Below, in pieces: positions 35,964 to 45,321 of a stretch of DNA of 64,000 nt; position 1 is the first letter of the stretch, and each line of letters starts with the position of its first letter. Below the pieces are notes generated by a model, which had not been told where the DNA came from, did no database searches, and saw only the letters and a program-made list of their open reading frames with translations. The stretch lies in assembly GCA_027306915.1 (NCBI GenBank), contig DAHUYW010000002.1, positions 62,250-126,249 on the forward strand, written 5' to 3'. The position numbers and the translations under genes are program-made. This DNA is from Spirochaetales bacterium. Lineage in GTDB: Bacteria; Spirochaetota; Spirochaetia; DAHUYW01.

Positions 35964-36250
35964 GTTGCGCTTGCTCCTTCCTTTATTGTTCGGCAGCCAG
36001 CATTCCTGTCCTACCGACGTTCTAGTTTAGTCGAAGGGAGCACCGAACACAAGCAGAACCCCACATCGGTCAAAGCAGAGCAGGCACCGGCGAGGGAGTC
36101 CAACCCGCCCAACAAGCTCACGACAGTTCGTTCACGAACCATAAGCGCAAGCGTGCAGCGCTACTGCACGCGCGCTTCGCCGTCAAGCCTCATGACGAGC
36201 AGAAAGGTCCCCGCCGAAAAAGCCGCGCACACAAGAAGGCAAAAACGGAT

Positions 36251-36256
36251 TATACT
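36251..36256 (+). promoter_or_regulatory. -10 element TATACT upstream of BON gene
   Basis: TATACT at 36251-36256 in an AT-rich patch of an otherwise featureless 369-bp gap (35964-36332). No good -35 is seen. Nothing else is recognised in the gap. Confidence 0.35.
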
Positions 36257-36332
36257 ATGAATATATCAGGTAAAAAGTTCACATTGTGCGTTCTCACGCT
36301 TCTACAATCTCGGCTGGCGAAGGAGGTAGGGT

Positions 36333-36563
36333 ATGCCAGATATAGAGCATGTGGTTCTCGACCACATTCAAAACGAACCTGCCCTCAGCAAGGACAGCAT
36401 CGGGGTCGAGGTCAAGTCCGGCGGTCTCTTTCACAGGCGAAGGACGCTCCACCTGTACGGCTCGGTCCATTCGAAGGCCGAGAAGGAGCGGGCAGAGCGG
36501 ATCGCCGAGAAGGAGGGTGGAGACAACTACGACATCGTGAACGACATCACGGTGAAGGAGTAG
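36333..36563 (+). CDS. Small BON-domain protein, 76 aa
   Basis: A 76-residue single-domain protein. VVLDHIQNEPALSKDSIGVE, then VKSGGLFHRRRTLHLYGSV and KAEKERAERIAEKEGGDNY follow the alpha-beta-beta-alpha-beta pattern of BON domains (helix, GxVxLxG-like strand, helix, conserved Asn/Asp before the last strand VNDITV). GGAGG lies 7 nt before ATG 36333. No signal peptide is present, unlike OsmY, so it is probably cytoplasmic. The function is unknown; BON domains bind membranes or polysaccharides in some proteins. Confidence 0.75.
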   Translation: MPDIEHVVLDHIQNEPALSKDSIGVEVKSGGLFHRRRTLHLYGSVHSKAEKERAERIAEKEGGDNYDIVNDITVKE

Positions 36564-36714
36564 CTCCCCCGTCCACAGAGCCGGCGCCTGCGCTCCACCC
36601 GCGGCCGCGAGGCAGGGGTGCCGCGATTGGGGCGCCGGTCTCCATCAGATCGTTTCCCGGAATGATTGATTCCGTGGCGCGCGATGAGTATGATGTGAGG
36701 CGGGGAAGAAAAAC

Positions 36715-37209
36715 GTGTTCGAATCGCTCGATGCAGTCTTTGAGGGACTATCCCTCTCGCCCAAGATACTCCGCGAGCTCGTGGAAGCCATTCCCGGGCC
36801 GGAGCTTATTGCCGTCCGGCGGCCAGGGTTCTGGTCGATCCAGGATCACGTGATTCATCTAGCCGATAGCCAGGCTAAGCTGTACGCTCGACTCGTTCGT
36901 TTCAGGGACGAAGAGCATCCCGAGTTCATGCCCAATCTCCCGGATCCCTCCGCGCCGCCCTCACCCAAGCCCGAGATTGCCGACGCCGCAAGCGCTCTGA
37001 CCGAGTTTGCGGCGAGACGAGAAAAGATGCTCGCCCGGATCGAGGCGTACCCTCTGGCGGTCTGGCGCAAGACCGGCGCCCATCCGGAGTACACCCTCTA
37101 CACCGCCTTCGGCCTTCTTCGCCACATCCTCATGCACGACCACTGGCACATGTACCGCATCGAAGAGCTTTGGCTCACCCGCGACGAGTTCCTCACTGAG
37201 CTCCATTGA
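36715..37209 (+). CDS. DinB-superfamily protein
   Basis: A 164-residue four-helix-bundle protein of the DinB/YfiT type, often metal- or thiol-cofactor-binding. The metal-ligand pattern is seen as His in IQDHVIHLADSQ and His-x3-His in LLRHILMHDHWHMYRIEEL. The start is GTG 36715 with a weak GGGGAAG site. Its stop codon lies inside the -35 of the downstream transporter promoter. The cellular substrate is unknown. Confidence 0.8.
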   Translation: MFESLDAVFEGLSLSPKILRELVEAIPGPELIAVRRPGFWSIQDHVIHLADSQAKLYARLVRFRDEEHPEFMPNLPDPSAPPSPKPEIADAASALTEFAARREKMLARIEAYPLAVWRKTGAHPEYTLYTAFGLLRHILMHDHWHMYRIEELWLTRDEFLTELH

Positions 37210-37235
37210 CAGGCAAAGCGTCAGATCGCTAGACT
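37206..37235 (+). promoter_or_regulatory. Promoter of MFS-kinase fusion gene, predicted leaderless
   Basis: TTGACA (37206-37211), 18-nt spacer and TAGACT (37230-37235); ATG 37246 follows after 10 nt with no ribosome site. Confidence 0.62.
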
Positions 37236-37245
37236 GCCATCCGTA

Positions 37246-39627
37246 ATGGACGGTCTTCACGAAAATCGCTACAAGTGGATAGCCCTTTCCAACACCACGC
37301 TCGGAATCCTCATGGCGACGGTCAATTCGTCGATCGTCCTCATCTCCCTGCCCGCGATCTTTCGAGGCATCAACATCAACCCGCTGACCCCACAGAACGT
37401 CAGCTACCTGCTGTGGATGCTTATGGGATACATGGTAGTCACGGCGGTGCTCGTTGTGAGCCTCGGGCGAGTCGGGGACATGTTCGGTCGGGTGCGCATG
37501 TACAACCTCGGGTTCGCGGTCTTCACCGTCGCCTCCATCGGACTTTCGCTCGTCTTCTGGGAGGGCTCCTCGGCGGCCCTTACCCTCATCGGACTGCGGA
37601 TCGTCCAGGGCGTCGGCGGGGCGCTCCTCATGGCGAACTCGGCAGCGATCCTCACCGACGCCTTTCCCGCGAATCAGCGGGGGATGGCCCTCGGCATCAA
37701 TTCGGTCGCCGGGATCGCGGGCTCCTTCATTGGCCTCGTCGTGGGAGGTCTCCTCGCCGCCAGCGACTGGCATCTTGTCTTCCTGGTCTCGGTACCGATC
37801 GGAGTAGCCGGGACGGTATGGGCCTACCTGAAGTTGCGGGAGGTCGGCGAGATGCGGCCCGCCCACATCGATTGGTGGGGGAACCTCACCTTCGGCGTCG
37901 GGCTCATCGCCCTGCTGGGCGGCATCACCTATGGAATCCAGCCCTATGGCACGCACAGCATGGGTTGGACCAACCCGGCCGTAATCGCAGCGATCGGCGG
38001 CGGCATCCTCCTCCTCGTCCTTTTCGGCTTCATTGAGAGCCGCGTCAAGGAACCGATGTTTCGCCTTGCTCTGTTCCGGATACCTGCCTTCAGCGCCGGC
38101 AATCTTGCAGGGCTCCTTGCCTCGATCGGACGGGGCGGCCTCATGTTCATGCTGATAATCTGGCTCCAGGGTATCTGGCTTCCCTACCACGGCTATAGCT
38201 TCGAATCGACGCCCCTGTGGGCGGCTATCTACATGCTTCCCATGACCGCAGGCTTTCTCATTGCCGGACCCTTCTCCGGCTATCTCTCCGATCGTTTCGG
38301 CGCTCGGCCCTTTGCCACCGGAGGGATGCTCGCGGCGGCGCTAACCTTTGGGCTCATGCTTCTTCTCCCCGCAACCTTTCCTTACCTTCCCTTCGGGCTG
38401 TTGCTCCTCGGAAACGGATTGGCCATGGGGCTTTTCACGTCGCCGAACACCGCCGGAATCATGAACTCGGTCCCAGCCGCCGAGCGCGGCGTGGCATCGG
38501 GGATGCGCGCTACCTTTCAGAACGCCGGTATGAACCTCTCGATCGGACTCTTCTTCTCGCTCATGATCGCGGGCCTAAGCGCCGACCTACCGGACGCCCT
38601 CTACCGGGGGCTCACCTCGCAAGGGGTGCCTGTTGCCGCAGCATCTCGCATCGCGCATCTGCCACCGGTCGGAAGCCTCTTCGCCGCCTTTCTCGGCTAC
38701 AATCCGATCAAGACCCTTCTCGGGCCCCTTCTGAACCAGCTGCCGGCGGATCGCTCCGCTTACCTGACGAGCACCAGCTTTTTTCCCGACCTTATCGCCA
38801 AGCCTTTCATGCACGGGATGCACATAACGTTCATCTTTTCGATGATCATGATGCTCGTCGCGGCGGCAGCCTCCTGGCTGCGAGGGAAGCGCTACGTCCA
38901 CGAAGAGGCAGTGGCTGCAGGTGGGAGATTGCCCCGCGCCGCAGCGAGCCCCGAGGATGCGGCGCCTGTGTCGCGGCCGACGGTCGCGCTCTCCGCCGCC
39001 TACGGCGCGGCGGGAGGCGAGATCGGGAGGGCGCTCGCCCAAAAGCTCGGCGTGCCCTTCATCGATCGGGCGGTTCCCGCCTCGATCGCACAGAGGGTGG
39101 CTTCGACGCTCCAGGAGGCATTCGACAGCGAGGAACGCTCTTCGGACGGCCTCGGTCGGCTGCTCGCGGAGCTGCGGGCGACCTCCCAGCTCTTCGGAAT
39201 ACAGGCGCTCTCCTCAAGCGAAGAGACCGTGAACGAGCAAGACTACCGTCGACTCGCGCAGCAGGCCATCGCACAGCTTGCCGCCACCACCGGTGCCGTG
39301 ATCGTAGGCCACGGGGCGGCGGCTGTCCTGCGCTCCAATCCGCGTGTCCTTCGGATCGCCGTGGGTGCCCCCGTGGAAAGCCGAGCGAAACGCGTGATGA
39401 AGTTCGAAAGGGTGGACGAGGAAACCGCTCGCCGCCGGATCGAGGCAGCGGATTCGGCGCGGCGAGCCTACATGCGGCGGCTCTACGGCGTGTCGCCCGA
39501 GGACCCCGGTCTCTACCACCTCGTCCTCGACTCGTCGGCCCTCCCGCTCGACGCCTGCGTCCGGCTTGCGCTCATGGCCCAGCGGGGGCTCACCGACTCC
39601 GCAATAGCATCCGAAAACGCGAAATAG
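37246..39627 (+). CDS. DHA2-type MFS drug transporter fused to a cytidylate-kinase-like domain
   Basis: A 793-residue two-domain protein. Residues 10-550 form a 14-helix EmrB/QacA-type proton-drug antiporter: [20 protein letters not shown] in helix 1, motif A-like [18 protein letters not shown], motif C-like region [16 protein letters not shown]. After a Pro/Ala linker (about 555-578) comes a domain resembling cytidylate_kin2: [18 protein letters not shown] (580-597), [49 protein letters not shown] and [13 protein letters not shown]. In cytidylate kinase relatives the loop reads GSGGRE; here it is GAAGGE, lacking the basic residue, so catalysis is doubtful. A sensing or regulatory role on the cytoplasmic side of the pump is inference. 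Confidence 0.9.
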   Translation: MDGLHENRYKWIALSNTTLGILMATVNSSIVLISLPAIFRGININPLTPQNVSYLLWMLMGYMVVTAVLVVSLGRVGDMFGRVRMYNLGFAVFTVASIGLSLVFWEGSSAALTLIGLRIVQGVGGALLMANSAAILTDAFPANQRGMALGINSVAGIAGSFIGLVVGGLLAASDWHLVFLVSVPIGVAGTVWAYLKLREVGEMRPAHIDWWGNLTFGVGLIALLGGITYGIQPYGTHSMGWTNPAVIAAIGGGILLLVLFGFIESRVKEPMFRLALFRIPAFSAGNLAGLLASIGRGGLMFMLIIWLQGIWLPYHGYSFESTPLWAAIYMLPMTAGFLIAGPFSGYLSDRFGARPFATGGMLAAALTFGLMLLLPATFPYLPFGLLLLGNGLAMGLFTSPNTAGIMNSVPAAERGVASGMRATFQNAGMNLSIGLFFSLMIAGLSADLPDALYRGLTSQGVPVAAASRIAHLPPVGSLFAAFLGYNPIKTLLGPLLNQLPADRSAYLTSTSFFPDLIAKPFMHGMHITFIFSMIMMLVAAAASWLRGKRYVHEEAVAAGGRLPRAAASPEDAAPVSRPTVALSAAYGAAGGEIGRALAQKLGVPFIDRAVPASIAQRVASTLQEAFDSEERSSDGLGRLLAELRATSQLFGIQALSSSEETVNEQDYRRLAQQAIAQLAATTGAVIVGHGAAAVLRSNPRVLRIAVGAPVESRAKRVMKFERVDEETARRRIEAADSARRAYMRRLYGVSPEDPGLYHLVLDSSALPLDACVRLALMAQRGLTDSAIASENAK

Positions 39628-39817
39628 GCGGCGCTCGGGGAGGCGAGCTGCCCAGCAGGTCGCATTTTGCACCTTGTCGGGGCGGCGTCAGTTACAGACT
39701 CGCGGCGCTGAATAGAGCAAAATGCGTATCGGCCGCCGCCGAACACCTAGAGTGAGATTTTCTCGGAGCTGCCGATGCGACTGTCCAACCGCGCTCCTCT
39801 TTGATAGGCTAGCCCTC

Positions 39818-40237
39818 ATGGACAGAGCAGTCCTGGCTGAGTGGATTCTCAGCAACATCACTTTTTCCTTCGCGCGCTCCGCCGGGGCCGGCGGCCAGAA
39901 CGTTAACAAGGTTAACACCAAGGTCATCGCTGCTCTCTCCCTCGCCGAGCTTCCTCCCTTGAGCGAGGCGCAAGCGGAGAGGGTTCGCGCGCGCCTGCGC
40001 CCGCGGACGAACCAGCGCGGCGAGCTTGTCGTCGCGGTGCAGGAGACCCGCGAGCAGGCTCGTAACCGCCGGATCGCCGAGCGGAGAATCGTCGAGCTGG
40101 TCGAAGCCGCCGCGCGACCGGTGCGTAGGCGGATCGAAACCCGACCCTCGGCAGGCGCGCGCGAGCGGCGCCTCGCCGCAAAACGGCACCGCAGCACCAA
40201 AAAGGCGGGCCGGCGCGATCGCGGAGAGCCGGAGTAG
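39818..40237 (+). CDS. arfB: Ribosome-rescue peptidyl-tRNA hydrolase ArfB (YaeJ)
   Basis: A 139-residue release-factor-like protein. The catalytic GGQ is in ARSAGAGGQNVNKVNTKV (residues about 20-37), followed by the basic C-terminal tail (AGARERRLAAKRHRSTKKAG) that enters the empty mRNA channel of a stalled ribosome. There is no codon-recognition domain, as expected for ArfB. ATG 39818 is chosen because homology starts there. No ribosome site is visible, and a TAGGCT hexamer lies 7 nt before the ATG, so this too may be leaderless. Confidence 0.93.
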   Translation: MDRAVLAEWILSNITFSFARSAGAGGQNVNKVNTKVIAALSLAELPPLSEAQAERVRARLRPRTNQRGELVVAVQETREQARNRRIAERRIVELVEAAARPVRRRIETRPSAGARERRLAAKRHRSTKKAGRRDRGEPE

Positions 40238-40378
40238 TCGCCGCGCGGGCCGTGCGGTGCAGCCGTCGGCCGGCAGCCGTCAACTGGCGGACGTCGACCG
40301 GCAGCGGCCGCCGGAAGCCCGTCCCAGGGTTGCGCCTCTGCGACCTCGGGTCGATAATGGTTGACCGTGGAGGGTTTT

Positions 40379-40906
40379 ATGGATTATCCAATGCGAGCCG
40401 ACCTCAAGGTCGGCCATCAGTTCCCCGACTTCGAGCTTCCTGACCATACCGGCGAGGCGCGCAAGCTCTCGCAGCTCCTGCGCGGCTTCCCGGGTGTCCT
40501 CATATTCGGGCGCGGCTACTTCTGCCCAAAGGACCGACGACAGCTTACGAATTACGTCGAGCACCTTCAGCCCGAGTTCCGCGTCAACTACTGTCACATG
40601 GTCTCGGTCACCGTCGACGACAAGATGAAGACCGCAGAGACCCGCGATGCCATCGGCGCCGACTGGCCCTTCCTCATGGACACGGACCACAAGCTTCTCC
40701 ATGAGCTGGAGATGGTCGACCGGACCGACAAGGCTCACGGCGAGATCTACATCCCCTACACCTTCATCCTCGACCGCGACCGTGCGATCCACAAGATCTA
40801 CAACGGCTGGTGGTACCTCGGGCGTCCCACCCCTGAAGAGATCCGCATGGATCTTCGCGAGCTCATGAGCAGGCGCAAGGACTGGGTATACGGCGAACCG
40901 GCTTAG
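40379..40906 (+). CDS. Peroxiredoxin-like (AhpC/TSA, redoxin) protein
   Basis: A 175-residue thioredoxin-fold protein. KVGHQFPDFELPDHTGEAR is the redoxin start and GVLIFGRGYFCPKDRRQL contains the single candidate active Cys in a CPKD context instead of the PxxxTxxC of typical peroxiredoxins. IYIPYTFILDRDRAIHKIYN is the C-terminal strand pattern. A second Cys (NYCHMV) might act as the resolving residue. GGAGG lies 6 nt before ATG 40379. It probably reduces peroxides or acts as a thiol oxidoreductase, with the reaction unproven. Confidence 0.78.
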   Translation: MDYPMRADLKVGHQFPDFELPDHTGEARKLSQLLRGFPGVLIFGRGYFCPKDRRQLTNYVEHLQPEFRVNYCHMVSVTVDDKMKTAETRDAIGADWPFLMDTDHKLLHELEMVDRTDKAHGEIYIPYTFILDRDRAIHKIYNGWWYLGRPTPEEIRMDLRELMSRRKDWVYGEPA

Positions 40907-40984
40907 GCGCGCGGCCCCCTTGCTCTTCTTCCGCCGAGGTGCGCAACGCCGCCCGGCCCCCCGAAGGCGCGCGGGAGGCGGCAC

Positions 40985-41842
40985 CTACTCCTTCACCGCG
41001 CCGGCCGTGAGCCCTTCGACGATGTAGCGGTGGGCGAGGATAAAGACGATGAGGACCGGAATCGTCGTCACCGTGGCACCGGCCGTGAGGTCGCCCCATT
41101 GCTCGCCCCAGTTTCCAAGGAGGTGCGATACCTCGACCGTGAGCGTCCTCGTGGCAATCGAGCTCGTAAAGGTATTTGCGAAGAGGAAGTCGCTCCAGGA
41201 GAGCAGGAAGGCGTAAACCCCTGTCGTCATGAGCCCGGGGGCGGAGAGCGGAACCGCGATGCGAAGCATCGCCTGAAAACGCGAGGCTCCGTCGATGAAA
41301 GCGCTCTCGAAAAGCTCGAGCGGGAGGCTCCGGTAGTAGGAGGAGGCAAGCAGGAAGCAGAAGGGAATCGTAAAGGTCGTGTAGCTGATGATGAGCCCGT
41401 AGTAGGTGTTCAGCAGGTGATAGTTCCTCAGGATGATGTAGAGCGGCACGACGAGCATAATCCCCGGAATCATTTGGAGCGAAAGCACGAATCTCGAGAT
41501 GAACACGGATCCCTTGACCCGAAGGATCGCGATGGCGTAGGCCGCGGGAACAATGACGATGAGTGCGGTGAGCACCGTCGAAAGCGAGATGATGGAGGTA
41601 TTGAGAAAGATCCGTGAGAGGTTCGCGTTGACAAAGACGTTGATGTAGTGTTCGAGCGTCAGCTGGGGCGGAAGCAGATAAAGCCTGTCCGCTATCGTGA
41701 ACTTGTCCGGACGGATGGAGGCGCTTATCATCCAGAAAAAGGGAAAGGCGACGAACAGCATCAAGATGACGGTGAGAAGGATGGTCACCACCTGGACCAC
41801 GCGCTTCGCAACCCTATAACTCCCAAGTTTTGTGCCTTCCAT
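40985..41842 (-). CDS. ABC sugar permease, MalG-type (second importer)
   Basis: A 285-residue permease with six predicted helices (first near 20-42, VVQVVTILLTVILMLFVAFP). The EAA loop reads LFESAFIDGASRFQAMLRI and the C-terminus [13 protein letters not shown] is the usual MalG-type finish. It follows its MalF partner by 8 nt. It is the last gene of the SBP-malF-malG order on the minus strand. No ATPase gene follows. Confidence 0.93.
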   Translation of the reverse strand: MEGTKLGSYRVAKRVVQVVTILLTVILMLFVAFPFFWMISASIRPDKFTIADRLYLLPPQLTLEHYINVFVNANLSRIFLNTSIISLSTVLTALIVIVPAAYAIAILRVKGSVFISRFVLSLQMIPGIMLVVPLYIILRNYHLLNTYYGLIISYTTFTIPFCFLLASSYYRSLPLELFESAFIDGASRFQAMLRIAVPLSAPGLMTTGVYAFLLSWSDFLFANTFTSSIATRTLTVEVSHLLGNWGEQWGDLTAGATVTTIPVLIVFILAHRYIVEGLTAGAVKE

Positions 41843-41850
41843 AACGCCAC

Positions 41851-42720
41851 CTATCGGTTGAGTCGGCTGTAGAGCGGCCCGGCGGTCAGGCTCAAGACGA
41901 CGAGCAGGAATACCCCGATGGCCGAGGCATACCCCATATCGAACCTCACGAAGGCCTGATGATAGAGAAGGGTCGGCAGAACCTCAGAGGTATGCAGCGG
42001 CCCGCCTCCGGTCAGAAGATAGATTACATCGAAGTTCGTGAAGGTCCAGATGAGATGGAAGCTCACGATTACGGCCGAGACGTGCTTGATGCCCGGCAGG
42101 GTGATGTGCCAGAAGCGGCTAAGGCGCCCGGCGCCGTCGACCTCGGCGGCCTCGTAGAGCTCCCGCGGAATCGTAGCGAGCCCCGCGGTGAGCACGATCG
42201 TGTAGAACGGGAAGCTTCGCCAGACGTTCACCGCGAGGATCGTCGGCATTACCAACGGCAGGTTCGTGAGCCAAGTCTGCTGTTCGAGGGAGTGGAACCC
42301 CAAGGCATTGAGAAGCTGATCGATGAAGCCGAAGCCCGGCGAAAGCATGAACTGCCAGATGAGGGAGTTGATGGCGATGGGCACGGCCCAGGGGAGCAGG
42401 ACGAGCGCCTTCGAAAGGTTCTTCATCTTTACAAAGGGGCTGTTGAGCACAAGGGCCGAGGAGAGGCCGACGATGTACTCAAAGACAACCGAGCCAAGCG
42501 TGAAGATCACCGTGTGACCGAGGGAGGGTGCGAAAAGGGGATCGCGAAAAAGCTTAAGGAAGTTCCCGAGGCCGACGAACGGGTGCTTGTCCGGCGCTAG
42601 GTAGTTCACGTGGTGCAGGCTCAAGGAAACCGCACTCACGAATGGGTAGAGGTAGATCAACGCGATGAAGAGTACCAACGGTAGGAAATAGAGGTAGCTC
42701 GAAGCGTCTTGCCGTTTCAC
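41851..42720 (-). CDS. ABC sugar permease, MalF-type (second importer)
   Basis: A 289-residue permease. Helix 1 is SYLYFLPLVLFIALIYLYPF; the EAA loop ELYEAAEVDGAGRLSRFWHI contacts the ATPase, followed by ITLPGIKHV. A MalF-type HHVNYLAPDKHPFVGLGNF follows helix 1. It lies 86 nt downstream of the binding-protein gene and just before the MalG-type gene. Confidence 0.93.
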   Translation of the reverse strand: MKRQDASSYLYFLPLVLFIALIYLYPFVSAVSLSLHHVNYLAPDKHPFVGLGNFLKLFRDPLFAPSLGHTVIFTLGSVVFEYIVGLSSALVLNSPFVKMKNLSKALVLLPWAVPIAINSLIWQFMLSPGFGFIDQLLNALGFHSLEQQTWLTNLPLVMPTILAVNVWRSFPFYTIVLTAGLATIPRELYEAAEVDGAGRLSRFWHITLPGIKHVSAVIVSFHLIWTFTNFDVIYLLTGGGPLHTSEVLPTLLYHQAFVRFDMGYASAIGVFLLVVLSLTAGPLYSRLNR

Positions 42721-42806
42721 CGGGCCACACCTTTGGCGGACTCAAGAAGGAGGGGCTCGACCACTGCGGCCGAGTCCCTCTCCCTTCCCTATCCGCGATC
42801 CAACTT

Positions 42807-44108
42807 TTACTGATTGTTCACGGACGAATCCAGATAGCTCGCGACCTTGTTGTAGAAGTCCTGCGCAGCCTGCGCCGGCGTCATCCGCTGGTAGAAGACC
42901 TCCTGCAGATCATCCATCGTGTACTTCAGCGCTGGAGCGAATGGGATCGGAGGCATCGCGTGGCCGTCCTTCACGGTATGCAGGAAGGTGCTCTTCCACA
43001 CAGGGCTGGGCACCCAGTACTTGGACTGCTCCGAGTCAAGGCGTGACGGCAGGTTGTCGCTTCCGGCCAGGTATACCATGTTGTTCAGTCCGAAGAGCCA
43101 CTTCAGGAGATCTACCGCCTGCGCTTTGTGCTTCGCGAACTTGCTTACTCCGTCCACCTTTACCTCGAGGTAAGTTGCAGGGACCTTGTCGTAGGGGAAG
43201 GCTGCGGTCCTCCAGTACTTGCCCGACGAAGCCTGTGCAGCTCTGCCGGCCATCCATGCTCCGTTCTGCTCCATGGCCACCTCTCCGGTTTGGAGGGCCG
43301 GATCGAGCTGCTGCCACTCCCACCCGATGCTCGAGGGCGGAAGCGAGTGATCAACGAACATCATGTCGTAGTAGAGCTGGTAGACTGCCTTCGCCTGATC
43401 GACCGTAAAGCCCGGAACCCACTTGCCGCCTTCCTGCTTCACAAAAGTGGCGCCGGTCGACCAGAGGAGAACGGCGAACTCCTGTGGCCCGCGCACGGCG
43501 GTAGTGGCGGAGCACCATGCCATGCCGTAGTCGTTGGAATGCCCGTCATTGTGCAGGTCGACGGTGAGCTGCTTGGCGGCCTCACGCATGTCGGTCCAGG
43601 TCACCGGCACCTTGATGCCGTACTTGTCGAAGAGATCGGATCGGTAGACCAGCACGCGCGTGGAGGCGGTTATCGGCACTCCGTAGATCTTTCCATCGAT
43701 AGTTGCCACGTTCCAAGTGCTTGGGGGGAACTTGTCGAAATCAGCCCATGACTTCATCGGCTCGGTGAGATTCTGGAGTATCCCCATCTTCACAAAATCC
43801 GGGACCCATTCGCCGAGCATGTGGAGGATATCCGGTCCCTCCTGCGCCTGGCCGGCAACAACCGCTTTTTGCTGGAGCTGGCTGTAGGTCATCACATCGT
43901 GCTCGATCGTGATGTCCGGATGCAGCTTCTGGTACTCGTCGAACTTCTCGGTGTAAGCCTTGCCTTCAGGCTCGGTCTGATCGAAGACGTCCCACACCGT
44001 CAGCTTGATCGGTTTCCCTGAGGAAGCGGCCGCCTCCTTCTGTCCGTTTGCGAACGCGTACATCGCGATAAGCGCGAGCCCCATCGCGAGAACAAGAACC
44101 TTTCTCAT
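42807..44108 (-). CDS. ABC transporter sugar-binding protein (second importer)
   Basis: A 433-residue family 1 solute-binding protein. A signal peptide (RKVLVLAMGLALIAMYAFA) precedes NGQKEAA. Fold marks are KLTVWDVFDQTEPEGKAYTE, DILHMLGEWVPDFVKMG and GVPITASTRVLVYRSDLFDK, with a later GEVAMEQNGAWMAG. ATG 44108 is preceded by GGAGG, 10 nt away. The upstream region carries TTAGCACAA repeats shared with the divergent GH4 gene and the AraC regulator lies between, so alpha-galactosides or related sugars are the likely ligands (inference). Confidence 0.92.
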   Translation of the reverse strand: MRKVLVLAMGLALIAMYAFANGQKEAAASSGKPIKLTVWDVFDQTEPEGKAYTEKFDEYQKLHPDITIEHDVMTYSQLQQKAVVAGQAQEGPDILHMLGEWVPDFVKMGILQNLTEPMKSWADFDKFPPSTWNVATIDGKIYGVPITASTRVLVYRSDLFDKYGIKVPVTWTDMREAAKQLTVDLHNDGHSNDYGMAWCSATTAVRGPQEFAVLLWSTGATFVKQEGGKWVPGFTVDQAKAVYQLYYDMMFVDHSLPPSSIGWEWQQLDPALQTGEVAMEQNGAWMAGRAAQASSGKYWRTAAFPYDKVPATYLEVKVDGVSKFAKHKAQAVDLLKWLFGLNNMVYLAGSDNLPSRLDSEQSKYWVPSPVWKSTFLHTVKDGHAMPPIPFAPALKYTMDDLQEVFYQRMTPAQAAQDFYNKVASYLDSSVNNQ

Positions 44109-44206
44109 CTTCACCCACCTCCATCTCATGACTTGTATAGATCGGCCTGCAAACCCAGGCGAACTCTGTGCTCAAAGAATTGTCTACCCGCCGAAGAGAA
44201 GGTGTA

Positions 44207-44245
44207 AATATAAAGATTTTGCTACCGATAGCACATTTGTGCTAA
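44207..44245 (-). promoter_or_regulatory. Promoter with AraC-type direct repeats and palindrome
   Basis: On the minus strand TAGCACAAA (44236-44244) and TAGCAAAAT (44216-44224) are direct repeats 20 bp apart, just upstream of a TATATT -10 (44207-44212) with no good -35, the layout of AraC-family activation. A 7-bp inverted repeat TAGCACA-TT-TGTGCTA (44229-44244) overlaps. The TTAGCACAA word recurs at 45313-45321. Confidence 0.55.
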
Positions 44246-44371
44246 GCTCCGTCCCTTCCTGTAATTGACCCTTGCTCAACGGACATGCATGGACCGCCTC
44301 CCGGCAAGTGGGCGGACGGCCCGACTCCGGCGAGTCGGTCGCACGAGACACATCTTTCGAGCTCCGCAGGG

Positions 44372-45262
44372 CTAGAACCCGCTCCTTCGGTATTCGCCCG
44401 GCGACATCCCCATGTGCTTCTTGAAAAGGCGGCAGAAATAATTCACGTCCGGAATCCCGCAGGCAAAGGCTATCTCCTTTACGCTCATCGTTTCCGAATA
44501 GAGGAGCTGGAGAGCGCGCTTCAAGCGGAGGTCCTCGACGTACTCACGCGGCGACATCCCCTCGTGCTCCTTGAAGAGACGCGCGAAGTGCGAGCGACTC
44601 AATCGGGCGTATTGGGCCATCTCAGATACCGGGAGATCCCGCTGAACGTTCTCGCGGAGGAAAGTTTTCAGCGCATCAAAGCGCGACGCGTGGACGTCGT
44701 CAGGAACCCAGTACGACTCGATGAGAATCTGCATGCAGAGCTCGTAGGCAAGAGAGGAGATTTCATAGGGCGTAAAGGAATTAGCAGAAAAAAGGGATTC
44801 CAGAACCGAGAGAAAGACCCCGGGAATTCGCGAGCTCTCGCTTAGGGTAATAACATTGCCCTGCCTTCGCTCGATCCCGAGGATGATGCGCAGCAGCTCG
44901 CGCCCGTAAACAACGAGGTAGACAAACTCCCACTTGGCGCTGCCTTCCGGCAGGTAGTAACGGTGGGCGCCGGGGATATGGACAAGCATCAGCGTCTGCG
45001 GCGCGAGCTCGCGCGAGGCTCCTCGAGTGTCAAGCCGACCAACGCCGTCGATAGTGAGCTGCAGCACGGCGAAGCTCGTCCTTCCGCGCGCCGTTCCGTC
45101 CCAGCTGTAGACGGGATCGTTCTCGAGGGAGTGCCCTCCGCTCGAAAGCATCGCGTGGAGCGGGAATCTTCGCTGTGAAAAGAACGCCGATGCGGTCTTG
45201 TAGGGCAGCGCGCGCAGCGCCTGATAGGCGCTCTTACCGTCCATCGGAGGCTCGCCTGACAT
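44372..45262 (-). CDS. AraC-family transcriptional regulator
   Basis: A 296-residue regulator. The N-terminal half is a cupin-like sugar-sensing domain (SFAVLQLTIDGVGRLDTRGA; LMLVHIPGAHRYYLPEGS). The C-terminal 100 residues hold two helix-turn-helices: DLPVSEMAQYARLSRSHFAR and MSVKEIAFACGIPDVNYFCR, ending in the family's KKHMGMSPGEYRRS. The start is uncertain (ATG 45262 chosen; other in-frame starts reach 45328). It lies between the sugar importer operon and the GH4 gene and is transcribed divergently from the GH4 gene, so it probably controls both. Confidence 0.9.
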   Translation of the reverse strand: MSGEPPMDGKSAYQALRALPYKTASAFFSQRRFPLHAMLSSGGHSLENDPVYSWDGTARGRTSFAVLQLTIDGVGRLDTRGASRELAPQTLMLVHIPGAHRYYLPEGSAKWEFVYLVVYGRELLRIILGIERRQGNVITLSESSRIPGVFLSVLESLFSANSFTPYEISSLAYELCMQILIESYWVPDDVHASRFDALKTFLRENVQRDLPVSEMAQYARLSRSHFARLFKEHEGMSPREYVEDLRLKRALQLLYSETMSVKEIAFACGIPDVNYFCRLFKKHMGMSPGEYRRSGF

Positions 45263-45303
45263 TTTTACATCCCACTTCCTGGGCCCGGGCCCATGATACA
45301 TCA

Positions 45304-45321
45304 GTGCTATCATTAGCACAA
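45304..45321 (+). promoter_or_regulatory. Putative AraC operator upstream of GH4 gene
   Basis: GTGCTA (45304-45309) and TAGCAC (45314-45319) form an inverted repeat, and TTAGCACAA (45313-45321) is identical to the word upstream of the binding-protein operon (44237-44245, other strand). It lies between the divergent AraC and GH4 genes. Confidence 0.5.

Noticed and set aside
36257..36853. 198-codon plus-strand frame over the BON and DinB genes
   Set aside because: It is out of frame with both recognised proteins and gives Arg/Pro-rich noise.
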